Shown piece by piece: positions 21,559 to 32,644 of a DNA stretch of 33,426 nucleotides (position 1 is the stretch's first letter; every line of letters starts with the position of its first letter). The stretch is taken from NCBI GenBank assembly GCA_015680685.1, contig MNCI01001065.1, positions 1,749,487 through 1,782,912 on the forward strand, in the 5' to 3' direction. Under the pieces are notes generated by a model, which worked only from the letters and a program-made list of their open reading frames with translations, was not told where the DNA came from and searched no databases. A program made the position numbers and the translations under genes. This DNA is from Gnetum montanum. Its lineage: Eukaryota; Streptophyta; Gnetopsida; Gnetales; Gnetaceae.

Positions 21559-22136
21559 TGATGAGTGGCGAGGTACCCCTACACTCAACCATACGAATAC
21601 GAGCGTTTCACGCACGATCCAGTCGAACTCCAAGGACTAAGTGCTTACGTGCCTTAATGGAACACTCAAGGTTAATCAATCATTTTCTTCTCAAACTTAC
21701 TTATATTTTCACAATTGTATGGTTAAGTAAGCTTGAGGTATATGATTTTTATGGCTTTTTCCTTTTTTATGTCTTCTGCTAATAAAGGGAAAGGAGAGAG
21801 AACTAAGTGGCTAACTTACATTAACTATTCGTTAACTAGTTTCTAANNNNNNNNNNNNNNNNNNNNNNNNNNNNNNNNNNNNNNNNNNNNNNNNNNNNNN
21901 NNNNNNNNNNNNNNNNNNNNNNNNNNNNNNNNNNNNNNNNNNNNNNNNNTACAAATTGCTCGAATAAAGATCTGTTCACTCTATGACTCCTACTATGGGC
22001 ACACAGAAATAATTCTAACTCTGGAATAATAAAACTGCAAGAATATGGCTAAGGGTCTAAGTCTAACTATGTGGAACCAAGGGTGTTGCCTCTTATTTAT
22101 AGAAGATGAGGCAAGACGCAATATCGTGGCTCATCA
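21559..22136 (-). mobile_element. 3' LTR of element B (with assembly gap)
   Basis: The left edge TGATGAGTGGCGAGG and right edge GGCTCATCA match the family termini. Over its first 288 bases it differs from the partner LTR at 28919 by about 19 substitutions, mostly transitions. TATAAATA on the minus strand is at 22094-22101. A run of 103 N replaces a part that is 285 bases long in the partner. Only one degenerate GATATC-type palindrome (CGCAATATCG) lies between TATA and the U3 end, against four in the partner. The left target duplication is ATCCT. Confidence 0.9.
21847..21949. other. Assembly gap of 103 N
   Basis: The flanks TTCTAA and TACAAATTGC are contiguous with positions 29206 and 29492 of the partner LTR, so the missing sequence is probably about 285 bases and the gap length is arbitrary. 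A single N also occurs at 23577. Confidence 0.95.
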
Positions 22137-22146
22137 TACCCCCATG
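22137..22146 (-). other. Polypurine tract of element B
   Basis: The minus strand reads CATGGGGGTA directly before the LTR start TGATGAGCC. It is followed inwardly by the conserved TGACTAAATGGAAACTCG block. Confidence 0.8.
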
Positions 22147-24085
22147 ACTAAATGGAAACTCGTCCTCGAGTTCCTTACAAAATATTGGGAAGGTATGGGA
22201 TTATTGACTTGAATGACAACTAATGATGAATGGGATGACATGTGAATGGATCAACATTACAATACATGATAGTATTAGTGTTCATGACTACAAGAGTGAA
22301 CACTATACACAATTGACATCCAGCCCTATTTGGTAGCTGAGAGAGAAGAGAGAAAGAGAAAATGAGAAGATGTGTTACTACCGACGCCAAGATTGTGCCT
22401 TCCATTGTCCATCCATAACCACGCCATCAATCTTGTTCCTTGCACAACCGTTCCAACACTAGTCCATCCTGAGTATTTTCTCCAGGTCCAGTCCATTGCT
22501 ATATGATTACCATCTACACACACAACTCAATCACATATGAGCAAGGATAAGTAAATCAAAATACAATTGATACCTTGCCTTGGTGTAAGGTCCATTGGCT
22601 AAGTTGTGATATGGCCAATACGAATTCTAGAGATATAACACTAGTGACTACCCAAGGTGTAGGGGTTAGGAAAAATTGAAAAAATTTCACTAGGGTCCCC
22701 ATGACTAAGAGCAATCCTCTAGTAGTGATAGAATGGAAAAAGATAAGGAATAAGAAAGATGGAGAAAAAGAAATAATGACAACGTCGATAAAATGGATGT
22801 CAACGATGGGAATGAACAAAAAAAATGTTGATTGCAAAAATGTTTAAGGGAAATAAGTTAACTGATGCACCAAATAGGAATGCCAATGGGTCCTCCCCAA
22901 AGCAGGCTCATGCCCTTTATGCCCTAGCAAACCCACATTTAAAGAGTCCGTAGAATCTGAAAATGTCATTTGGGAGCAAGAGTTAAAGACTTAACCCCAA
23001 GAATTCACCAAAGAGAAAACAATGCATCAACCAAAATATAGACTATTGATACAACTGACAATGAGGTGGAAAATGGAAAAATAATGATGGGGAGAAGAGA
23101 ATGGAATGGAGTCCCAAGAACAAGGTGGTGTACAACCCCTTGTGTATTGATGGTTAATGTGACTGAGTAGATCTCATTCCAAATCCAGCCTCAAACAATC
23201 CACATCCAGTGACTTCACATTAATACACTTGGCCAATCCATCCACTTGAAGTAACAATAATGCTTCTACCAAAGAGTCACCACCATTCCAAGAAAACGAG
23301 AAAGGGAAAAGTAAGAAGCAAGAGAGGGCCTTAGTTAGAGGGAACATGTTTGTTTAGTTCCATAACCAGTGCTTGTAGCCCAAATGATTATTTTTTTCTA
23401 AAGGATGTGCTTTGAATTATCATTGTTTTTTTTTTTTGTTTTTTTTTCTATTTTTTTTTACGTGAGAACCACACCATGCAAAGACTTATTTCTATTGGCT
23501 CAACTTCCCGATAATGGAGCAATGTCTGAATGGTAAGGAAAACTCAAGAAGAAAACATCCAAGCCCCCAAGAGAATNAGGTAAAAACCAAACATTAGCAA
23601 TCAATAGAATACAGTTCATACCACCATCAGGAGCACTTATTAGGTGACGAATCTAACAAAACAAAAACAACAAACAAAAACAAAAACAAAAATAAAAAAA
23701 CAAAGAAAACAAATAGTCACACAAAGAAATGAAAAAGTATAAACGATGTTGCAAAAAAAATAAGAAAAGTTAAAGAAATTTGTAAAACAAAAATGTGTAA
23801 AAAAAAACTTAAAAAGGAACTGAGGGTCTCAAATGGTTAGCAGAGGTGGTCGCCTCCCCCATGATTGAATTGGAAGGAGGAGATCTGAAATAGTGAGCAG
23901 AGTCATCCCTTCTTAGAGGTATTGTGTGCACTAACCTTTCTAAATTCATGGAAAGGTTTGGTCTATTGCACATTGAATAATAATCTCCTATCAGGGTTAT
24001 TAGGTTTGTATATGGTCATGGCCCTTAAAGAAAAGGTTGTATGAATAATGTAAGGTATTTCCCACAGTGTTTGAAATTTTGTGCA
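22147..24085 (-). other. Region between pol and polypurine tract of element B
   Basis: Athila elements may carry an env-like ORF here, and element D carries a coiled-coil ORF. In B no long frame survives. Minus-strand translation between 22220 and 23350 is rich in Phe, Leu, Ser and Ile with many stops, and I could not align it to D's ORF. Low-complexity T runs (23397-23460) and A/AAC runs (23655-23820) have expanded. Near 23940-24060 the minus strand still reads like the end of the pol protein. Confidence 0.5.
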
Positions 24086-26790
24086 TTATCGCACATGTGT
24101 GGTGTCCCAGTAAAGAACCTTATCTCCTAATTGATACTTAACCTTTCGAATCTTCAAGTCATGACGTTGCTTATTATATGCCTTGCGCAACTCATTTGAT
24201 GACAGGGTAGCTAATCGATTTACATCTAGCACGTTTAAAGTGGCCAACCTTTGTTTTTGTGGTAAATCAAGATTGAGGTGGAGGTCACAAGCCATTGATA
24301 ATGTACAGAGCTTAGTTTGAATCGGAAGTGTTGGAAGCTTTCTGTACACTAAATCATAGGGAGAGTAGCCTATAGGGAGTTTCCAAGTGGAGCAGTATGC
24401 CCAAAGAGCATCATTTAGTTTAGTGCTCCAATCTCTCCTATATTTGCTAATTGTCCTAGTCACTATTTTAGTGATCTCCTTGTTGGTGACCTCAACTTGT
24501 CGATTAGCTTGGGGGTGATAAGGTGTAGTCAATTTATGTTCAACCCCTAAGCGTTGCATTAACTTTCGAAAAGTTGCACCTATGAAATGTGTTCCATTAT
24601 CTGAAATAAGTGCACGTGGCACACCAAACCTATTTACAATTTGTTATTGTACAAATCATGCAACTATAGATGATGTGTATTCTATAACAGCAGCTGCTTC
24701 AGCCCATTTCATTAGATAGTCTATGGAAACTACAATGTAAGCTTTTTCATTGGACATTGGTGTAATGCATCCCATAAAGTCTATTCCCCAGATGTTGAAG
24801 GGTTCTAACAGTTGAATCTATTGTTGCGGACCCTCCATTTTAGCAGTCATTCCCCCATCACATTGACAGCACTCACAAGATCAAACAAATTAATGGGCAT
24901 CCCAAAATAATGTTGGCCAGTAATATCCTGCAAGAAAGATCTTAATAGTCGTTCGTCTCCCCGCATAGTAACCCCCACAAGGGCCCTCATGAGCATCTTA
25001 GAGAACTCTCAGTTGGTCTACCTCGAGCATGCACCATTGAACCAAGCCATCAGGACACACTTTGTAAAGTTGTCCATTAATCTCCATGAAGTACTTGGCT
25101 CTGTGAAGAAACTATTGTTTCTTCCTAAAGTCCAGCTCCTGTGGTGTTTGTTGAGTAAGGAGATAGGTGAGAATGCTACTATACTAGTTCGTCTCCGTGG
25201 GTTGGTTATTCACTACATTGGAGAAGAGGACTTCATTAGGAAAATGATCAGACATTACATATTCATCCTCTTTGCTATCCCAGCACAACTGAGATAAATG
25301 ATCTGCAACTATGTTCTCAGTGCCTTTTTGATCGATCATTGTTAGATCAAACTCATGTAGGATTACTAGCCATCGTATAATACGAGGGCTAACTGTTGGC
25401 TTATTCATGAGGAACCAAATTGCACTATGATCTGTGTGGATGAACACTTTGTAATCTAACACATAGTGCCTAAACTTATCCAGTGCAAACACTACAGCCA
25501 TTAACTCTTTCTCTATAGTCGTGTAGTTAAGTTGTGCACTAGCGATACTTCTACTTATACAGTGGATGTAGTAAGGGCATTTTTGATCATCTAACTGTGT
25601 AAGTACAACTCCTAAAGCATAATTGGATGTGTTAGTCATTATGTGGAATGGTCTGGACCAGTCAGGAGCTTGTAGAATGGGATTTTCTACAAGCTTTTAT
25701 TTCAGAGTTTGGAATGCTCATTCACATTCCCTGGTCCACTCAAATGGTACGTCCTTTTTTGTTAACTCTACCAATGATTTGGCAATCTTGGAGAAGTTCT
25801 TAATGAATCTCCTATAGTAGCCAGTGTGTCCAAGGAATGATCGAATGTCTTTCATGATTTTTGGTTGATGGGTGATTCCTTGGATGACCCTAATTTTATC
25901 TGGGTCTACCTCTATTCCTGAATGTGAAACCTTATGCCCAAGTACTATGCCTTCTTGGACCATTAAATGGATTTTCTGCCAATTGAGCCTTAGATTGGTT
26001 TCTATGCATCTTTCCAGCACTTGCTCTAATTGGTCCAAGGCTTGATCAAAACTTGTCCCATAGGTGGAGAAGTCATCCATAAAGACTTCCACTTCATTCC
26101 CTATCTACTGTTGAAGTATTCTTAGAACTAGGCGTTGAAACATGGCAAAATAATTACACAAGCCAAATGACATTTGTTTATACACAAACGTTCCCCAAGG
26201 ACTGGTGAACATTATCTTGGCTTGGTCTTCTAGGGCTATCCGTATTTGGTTGTAATCACTATAGCCATCCAGAAAACTGTAATAGCGATGCCCTACTATG
26301 GTGTCTAAGACTTGGTCAACGAACAACAACGGAAAATGATCCTTAAATGTTTCCATGTTCAGCAGCCTAAAATCTATGCACACCCTCCATTTGCCTCACT
26401 TTTTAGGCATGATCACCAGAGGGCTAACCCATTCGCTATCAACAATGGGATATATGAACCCAGCCTTAAGAAGCTATTCTATTTCTTATTTTACTACTTG
26501 CTTCAATTTTGGGTTCAATCGCCTTTATGGTTGTATTCAAGGTTTCATGGAGAGGTCAGTGTAAATCCTATGTTGGAATATCCTAGTATCTATTCCAGTT
26601 AATTTGGGATATGACCAGGAAAAGGCTTTTGACCACTTGTTTATTACTTCCAACAGTCTTCCTTTTTTTTGGAAGTAAGCCTTACATTAATGATTACCGA
26701 TTTTCTATTTTCAAGGGTCATATATTCCAGACTGGTGGGAAATGGTTTCAATTATAAGGGCTCTTGTTTGAATTTTTCAGGAATTTCCAA
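24086..26790 (-). pseudogene. pol: pol pseudogene of element B: RT, RNase H, integrase
   Basis: From about 26525 to 24086 one frame reads through the enzymes with stops only. RT: RLNPKLKQVV, AGFIYPIVDSEWVSPLVIMP, WRVCIDFRLLN, YYSFLDGYSDYNQI, then the catalytic block VEVFMDDFSTYG (FMDD, as in Athila), GIVLGHKVSHSGIEVD and IRSFLGHTGYYRRFI. RNase H: TNTSNYALGVVL, where the first catalytic Asp reads Asn, TTIEKELMAVVFALDKFR, IHTDHSAI and ADHLSQL. Integrase: CECCQC of the zinc site (the second His is Tyr), WGIDFMG, LISDNGTHF and HPQANRQVEVTNKEI, keeping D, D and E. No chromodomain was seen. The leader 26526-26790 is weaker. Stops such as TAG at 26105-26107 disable it. Athila-type motifs support the lineage. 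Confidence 0.9.
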
Positions 26791-27042
26791 CTTCCCCCAA
26801 TTGATTTTTTCAAGGTTAAGGCTTGTAAGTTGGTAGCAGACTTGCTCTAGTGCATCTATGCTTTCGATGTAAGTGCAAGTTATTCCCTCAATTAGTTCCA
26901 TGCATGTTAGTGAGTTTCTCTCTTGATCAGCTATCAGCCATTAGGTGTCTTCTTATCATGTGGCTGCTACATATAGGCACTTTTGTATGTTAATGTCTTA
27001 TGCACAATGGTTGCATGTAGGCAATGCTAAAATTTGCACAAC
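26791..27042 (-). other. Protease-RT connector of element B
   Basis: This short stretch lies between the end of the protease segment and the RT leader, with weak minus-strand similarity to pol. The protease and RT frames differ, so at least one frameshift falls here. Confidence 0.5.
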
Positions 27043-28128
27043 CTATGATCTCTGCACGCAATTGCACCTTGTATCACTGTATGCAATACATGGAACCTTC
27101 TTCTTCTCGATCTTCCCAAAATTGTTTTCCTTAGATATTTCCAGGGAAAGATCGTGGATTCCTAGGCATGCATCTATAGTACTTAACCATGTCTTTCCCA
27201 TTACTATTAGGAAGTCCCCTTTACCATTATTTACTTGTATCACTAGGAAATCAGCTAGGTACGACCACCCACCCACAGTGGTGACGATGTCCTCCACCAG
27301 TCCCAAGGGAACAGTGATGGATTGGTTGGCCAACTCTAGGTGAATATTACTCTTCCTTAATGGAGGTAGGTTCCAGGCTTTGTACATTTCTTGTGATATT
27401 AAGTTGACTCTAGAACCTGAGTCTAGAAGAGCTTTGCATGACTCATTCCTAGTGATTTGGAGATAGATTAGAGGGCTTCCAGGATCTGAGAATTTCCTAG
27501 GAAGGTGGTCAACCTTGATCTAGTCAGTAACGGCATGTGTTAACATAACCGTGTGCATTGAGCTCAGTGTTTGGTTCGAAGGCAACTCTGAAGCCTTATT
27601 TGATGGGGAGGCATTTAGAGGTTTAACCGCTTGTGGTTGTAAAGGCTTGGTTGGACTGTTGTTTCTAAAGAAAGATCTTTTCTTCATATGGTTGTCAAAA
27701 CCAACAGTGGGTTGAGGATTCATAGCCCTTGTGGCATTGCATTGCTACAGTTGAGTAGGGAGTTCCCCTTGCATTGCTGGAGTGGGTGGTAATGGAGCTA
27801 TTGGTGTGAAAGCTGTGGATGGATTTGAAGGATGGTATGTTTATGGGTTATCTTCCCTAGGAGAAGGAGTTCTATAATACTCACGGGCTTGGTAGTGATG
27901 TTGTGGTGTAATGTGACTAATAGAGTCACGTGGAGAGATTGGGTGCTGCAAGTAGTAGCCATATGGATCAGGTTGCCAGTAGGGGTATTGTTGCCTAGGT
28001 GGTGGCATCCCCCATGATTGTGGGTATTGCCACTGTTGATGTTGCTCAATAGGTTATGGTGGAGTTCCACTTGGATAATACGTTGAAGGTTGGTGGAACT
28101 TCCTTTCGTTACCTTGGGGATAAGATAA
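27043..28128 (-). pseudogene. gag linker and aspartic protease of element B
   Basis: The segment from 28329 down to 27043 stays in one frame with stops. A Pro/Gln/Tyr-rich linker (PSTYYPSGTPP, EQHQQWQYPQSWGMPPP, QQYPYWQPDPYGYYLQHP) is followed by a Ser/Pro/Asn-rich stretch, then the retropepsin-like protease. LLDSGSRVNLIS carries the DSG active-site triad (Athila copies usually have DLG or DSG). It is followed by WNLPPL, VPLGLVEDIV, LADFLVIQV and FLIVMGKTWLSTIDA, the expected second half of the fold. The protease matures Gag-Pol. Stops replace Gln codons in the linker (TAG, TAA), so the copy is dead although the DSG motif survives. Confidence 0.8.
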
Positions 28129-28918
28129 CTATTGGGGTGCTTGTCGTTTATTTAGTCGTGGGTTGAGTGCATACACCCAAGACTCTTGTAGATGTGAGAT
28201 CACTGGGCAACATCCCTTAGGATGGTCGTATTGGCATATCTCACATCCACCATCATTTTCTGTGTCTAAATCCACAACCTCTTCTGTGATGGCCATTTTT
28301 CCCTTACCCTTGTTACATGCATTTTCCACTTCTCTCTTTTTCTTTTTGTCACAGTCACTACCTCACTCCCTAGACTCCTTTACAATTTTGAGAATAGTTT
28401 CAAACCTACTATCCAAGGAGTCCCACATTTGATCTACCTTTGTTGATACTTCTGTTGTTAACTTTTGGAGAGGCAAAGTTTTCCTATTCACCATCTCCTC
28501 AAGTGGTGACTCTTCTTCCTTCTTACAAAATCTCACTCCCCTTTTTTGGAGGGAAGGATCTCCATTTTATTCTTCCGCACTTTCTCTCTTTCATAGCTCA
28601 CCTTCTTCTTTGGCTACTTGCTCTCGCAATCTATGAATTTGATGAGACCTAAGCTCTAATAACCTTCCTTGGGTGTACGTCCCAAGGGTTCTTCTTGTTT
28701 CATGCCTAAGTCCATCCATGAGATGGTGTAGTTGATCCTATGCGAATAACCATGGCCAAGGCAATGATGTAATAGTGTGTAATAATGGCCCATGGCAGCA
28801 TCCAAGGGTTCGTGATTTCCTTGCTTCCATCCTTGGAATTGCTTCCGCAAGTTAGACACTCGGGAGTATGTTTGGTACTTATCATTGAACAGTTCTAACA
28901 TTATACTCCACCTCCAAA
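28129..28918 (-). pseudogene. gag: gag core and zinc knuckle of element B, 5'-truncated
   Basis: The core begins abruptly at WSIMLELFNDKYQTYSRVSN (from about 28905) and continues GWKQGNHEPLDAAMGHYY, aligning with element E's gag. After a frameshift the frame continues to a knuckle CEICQYDHPKGCC, which fits C-x2-C-x3-H-x4-C and is better preserved than in E. The first part of gag, the leader and the PBS are missing: the 5' LTR abuts residue WRW at 28919. See the junction finding. Confidence 0.85.
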
Positions 28919-29720
28919 TGATGAGTGGCGAGGTACCCCTACACTCAACCATACGAATACAAGCGTTTCACGCATGATCCAGTCGAACTCCAAGGACTAA
29001 GTGCTTACTTGCCTTAATGGAACACTCAGGGTTAATTAATCGTTATCTTCCCAAACTTACTTGTATTGTCATGGTTGTATGGTTAAGCAAGCTTGAGATA
29101 TATGATTTTTATGGCTTTTTTCTTTTTTATGTCTTCTACTAATAAAGGGGAAGGAGAGACAACTAAGTGGCTAACTTACATTAACTATTCGTTAACTAGT
29201 TTCTAAATGTTCATAACACCAGTATCCGTTCCCACTTGCCATACACATCCTGAACCAATGCAGCGCTACTAGGATTACCAAACTCTAATCATTACTGGGT
29301 TACCAAGTGCTACACGCATGCTCAAAGCGATCGTACTAAGTGTATTTAACTAAGGGGGTTGAACGTTAAGAGAGATATTAATTAACTAGGAAAGCATTAA
29401 ACAATAATTAATTACTAATTAGCTTAATCTGTATGCTGCAAGGTTTATCATAAAGTTCAGCTTTATTTCCGTACACAAAATTGTGCTCAGGTACAAATTG
29501 CTCGAATAAAGATCTGTTCACTCTATGACTCCTACGGTGGGCACACAGAAATAATTCTAACTCTAGAATAATAAAACTGCAAGAATTTGGCTAAGGGTCT
29601 AAGTCTAACTATGTGGAACCAAGGGCACCACCTCTTATTTATAGAAGATAAGGTAGGATGCGATATCACGTATGCGATATTGCGTATGCAATATCGCGTA
29701 CACGATATCACGGCTCAATA
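28919..29720 (-). mobile_element. 5' LTR of element B, inserted in the gag of element C
   Basis: The left edge TGATGAGTGGCGAGG lies directly on gag with no PBS. The right edge reads GGCTCAATA, two changes from GGCTCATCA of the partner. The next bases ATCCC (29721-29725) match ATCCT at 21554-21558 in 4 of 5 positions, and joining the two flanks restores a continuous gag of element C (compare GGGCAACATCCCTTAGGATG in B). This shows B is a full insertion with two LTRs. TATAAATA on the minus strand is at 29636-29643. Confidence 0.88.
29660..29711 (-). promoter_or_regulatory. Four-copy 14-bp palindrome array upstream of the LTR TATA box (element B)
   Basis: The plus strand reads GCGATATCAC, GCGATATTGC, GCAATATCGC and ACGATATCAC with centres exactly 14 bases apart, separated by GTAT or GTAC. 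They lie 17-68 bases upstream of TATAAATA in minus orientation. The partner LTR has a single copy. Binding by a regulator is inference. Confidence 0.65.
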
Positions 29721-31560
29721 ATCCCTTAGGATGTTCATACTAACACATGGCACATCCTTCCTCATCGATGGAGCTAGTATTTGAACACACAACCACTGTA
29801 GCCACTTTGTCTTTCCATTCAAAATCTTTCTACTTTTTCTTTTCTTTGGCTTTTTCAAAGACTTGCTCTATTCTTTCCTCCATAATCTTCAATGTAGTTG
29901 CAAATTTTTCATCTACTAAGTCCCACATTTTCTCTACCTTCATTGCGATATTAGTTACAATTTTCTAAATTAGTAGACTCTTCTTTTGGATTGCCTATTC
30001 CAAGGTTTTCTCTTCTTAAATATCACAAACTTGTGCATCTCTTTTCCTAATGGATGGATCTCTATTGTACTTCTCAGCTAATTTTCTCTTCCTTAATTCA
30101 CCTTCTTCCTTCACCATTTCATCTATTAATCTTTGAATGAGATGGATAGTCATTTCAAATATCTACCTTGAGCATAAATTCCAAGTGTATCTTTGGTTTT
30201 GTTTCGTAATATATCTACAATGTGCCTTAGTTGTTCCTTTAATGAGAATCCATGGCCTAGGCATCTATACAGTAGTGAGTAGTATCTACCCATTGCCACA
30301 TCAAGGGTTTTATGAATCCCTTATTTCCATCCTTGGATTTTTTTTCTTAATTTAGACACCCATGAGTAGGTGTGATACTTATCATTGAAGATCTCTAACA
30401 TGGTAATCAATCTTTTGATTGATTCAAGTTCAAGTGATCAGTACCAACTCTTTGCCTCTTTCACAATTATTCTTGCGAATAACTTTAACTTTTACCAATC
30501 ACTTTCAATGTTCTTTAGGGTACAAGCATTATGGAAAGCTTGGAGGTGGTGTTGTGGATCAGCATTATAACCAACTTCAAATCTTGGCATGTTGTTCATG
30601 TTGAGCCATTTGATACAATTATCCCTCACGTGCCTAGTTGGAATATGGATAACTTCCTATATGTTAATCATGCTGTGAGTTATCATTAGGGGTTCATCAT
30701 CTTGATCAAGTTTGTGCACTTGGTTGTAGTAGTGCCCCCTTCTGTGCTCATCCCTTTCATGTTTTCTACAATCCCTACGTCTGTGTTGTTCATACTCTTC
30801 ATCTTTCGAATTGGAATGTCTTGAATCACGATCATGAAAATCATGAGTTCTCCTTCCTTCCCTATCATGATCCTTGTACTTCTGCCTCCTTCTGTTAGAG
30901 TTCTCTAATGATCATGAGGATGTGAATAAGACAGTAGGTGAACAGTGCTAGCTTTTCCTCCTTCTATGACTCTAATGTTCTTCTTTGTGAGATCCAATAG
31001 AAGCTCTTATCCTTGAGGCCTACTTGTGCCTTGATTCTTTTACCTTCCTTTTGAGTGTCTCTACTAAATTAGAGCATGATTGATGCTTGACAGGTTCCTC
31101 TAATATGATAATAGGTGTTTGCGACTAGAACTTATGATTCTAATGGATTTGTTCAACTATGAATTCATCTCCATCAAGAATTTCTAAGACAACAAGAAAG
31201 TTGACCTTCTTTCCTTTATTCTGATCATGCTTGGTCTCCATGACATTTTCTCTTCATAACTACTTCTCAGTGGGCTTAGAAGGTCTAGTCATGTATTTGG
31301 TTAGATGATATCCTCCAAGTGCTTCACTCAGTTTCATCCCCTTGAGAACAATTTGGATCATGATGTGTGCTAAATGTTTTGGTTGTATAATAATGTTCCC
31401 TTGAAGATCTCTCCATCTTAATTGGTCATCCTAATGAAAGATGAAGGTGAAATTAGAATAATGAGAATCATGATGAGAATATGAGATCCTTCTTTGCATT
31501 GGCACACTCCAGTCTTCTTCTTTGATTTTGTTACTGCTTATCTATAGTTCCTAGGCAAGT
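29721..31560 (-). pseudogene. gag: gag pseudogene of element C, right part
   Basis: Going 5' to 3' on the minus strand: QLRWRDLQGNI near 31380-31430, the same block as in element F's gag; an Arg/Asp/His-rich stretch near 30720-30900 (RDSRHSNSKDEEYEQHRRRD); the core near 30180-30640 (PQHHLQAFHNA, AKSWY, MLEIFNDKYHTYSWVSKL); and a knuckle CAMC-stop-YEHPK near 29725-29765, where element B cuts it. Its continuation is at 21558. Many stops and frameshifts make it older than B. The 5' end is cut at 31560 by element F. Confidence 0.8.
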
Positions 31561-31586
31561 TGATGAGACGTGACATGCACAGTGCT

Positions 31587-31664
31587 GCGATATCGCGGCT
31601 GCCGCGATATCGCATCCCATGCGATATCGCGTCTTTCCCTGCGATATTGCATACACGATATCGC
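31587..31664 (+). promoter_or_regulatory. Five-copy GCGATATCGC palindrome array upstream of LTR TATA box (element F)
   Basis: Perfect 10-bp palindromes GCGATATCGC lie at 31587, 31604 and 31621, with near copies GCGATATTGC at 31641 and ACGATATCGC at 31655. Centres are 17, 17, 20 and 14 bases apart. The array ends 17 bases before TATAAATA. Position and symmetry suggest a binding site for a dimeric factor; which one is unknown. Confidence 0.7.
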
Positions 31665-31680
31665 GGTCCGCCGCCATATC

Positions 31681-31688
31681 TATAAATA
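31681..31688 (+). promoter_or_regulatory. TATA box of element F LTR
   Basis: TATAAATA occurs in the context ATATCTATAAATAAGAGG, which is conserved in element B's LTRs (CTATAAATAAGAGG). Transcription should start about 30 bases to the right. Confidence 0.7.
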
Positions 31689-31937
31689 AGAGGCGGCACT
31701 CCCCTTATTTCCCAATCCTGGCTAGAAGTAGTGAAGCTCTGGCAGATTGATCACTCCAGAGTTAGAATTTTTCCCATGTGCCCATAGTAGGAGTCCTAGA
31801 GTGAACGGCTCTTTATTCGAGCATCTTGTAACCTGAACCCAAGTTGTGTACGGCAATAAAGACGAACTTGATTGGATAAACCTTGCAATACATGGTTTTT
31901 TTTATTGTTATTTATTTACTACTTTCCTAGTGCATAC

Positions 31938-32220
31938 AAGTACGACTTGATTATGAGCATCTACGGATGTGTACGGCTAATCAAGGAATCGGCTGCTTGT
32001 CGCAACGCGTGAGTACGACTTAACTACGAGCATTGGCTACTTGGTAACCCAGTAGCGTATTCCAGGATCTGCGCTTGGTAATCCCAGTGGTAGTCCAATG
32101 TGTACGGCTAGTTAAGGAATCGGTTGCTCATCGCTAGGCTAGAACGTGTGATAAGTACGACTTAGTTACGAGCACCCACAGGTGTGTACGGCTAGCTAAG
32201 GAATCGGCTGCTTATCACAC
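31938..32220 (+). repeat. Tandem repeats within the element F LTR
   Basis: Two blocks alternate: AGTACGACTT followed by GAGCA (31939, 32012, 32154) and TGTGTACGGCTA followed by AAGGAATCGG (31969, 32099, 32192). Complete units of about 70 bases are at 31938-32009 and 32153-32220, with a middle unit stretched by intervening sequence. Element B LTRs lack this expansion. Confidence 0.75.
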
Positions 32221-32626
32221 TTAAGCTAAATAGGTGCCTCAGTACAACCACTTCGAGCACTTGCGTTACGTGTGGTGATCCCAGTAACGATTAGCGTTTG
32301 GTAAGCCACAGTTGCATAGTTTAGGGTGTGTCCGGTAAGTGGGAACGGATGCTGACGCTAGTTAATTTAGACTTAGGACATTAGTTAGAGTTAGTTAGCT
32401 TCTCAACCCTTTCTCCCATAGCTTAGGCGATAAAACTGAAAATACCAAAAAAATCACATACCTCAAACTTGCTTAACCATACACCGTGACACTTACAAGA
32501 CAACAAACGATTAACCCCAAGTGTTTCTTGTGGCATTAAGGCATTTAGTCTGCGGAGTTCGACCAGATCACACGTACATGCTCGTATTCGTATGGTTGAG
32601 TGTAGGGGTACCTCGCCACTCATCAT

Positions 32627-32644
32627 TGGCGCCGTTGCCAGGGA
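32627..32644 (+). other. Primer-binding site of element F
   Basis: TGGCGCCGTTGCCAGGGA lies one base after the LTR terminus. It has the form usual in plant Athila/Tat elements, which use the 3' end of a host tRNA as primer. It fixes the plus orientation of F. Confidence 0.92.

Larger units (their letters stand above)
31561..32625 (+). mobile_element. 5' LTR of element F, inserted in element C
   Basis: The start TGATGAGACGTG follows CAAGT (31556-31560, candidate target duplication) and the end CGCCACTCATCA is followed by one T and the PBS. The length is 1065 bases, longer than other family LTRs because of internal tandem repeats. TATAAATA is at 31681-31688 and AATAAA at 31854-31859. The high GC of the promoter part and intact PBS suggest the youngest copy in the window. 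Its 3' LTR is outside. Confidence 0.92.

Noticed and set aside
22556-22837. Hydrophobic 93-codon minus frame as an env-like protein
   Set aside because: It is Phe/Leu/Ser-rich by base composition, with no counterpart in element D and stops on both sides; the evidence is too weak to call.
26312-27343. Plus-strand open frames of 69-132 codons
   Set aside because: They are shadows of the minus-strand pol and protease of element B.
28919-29720. Solo LTR inserted in a single gag
   Set aside because: The gag pieces on either side overlap in content (both carry core and knuckle regions), so they come from two elements, and flanks at 28914-28918 and 29721-29725 do not match.
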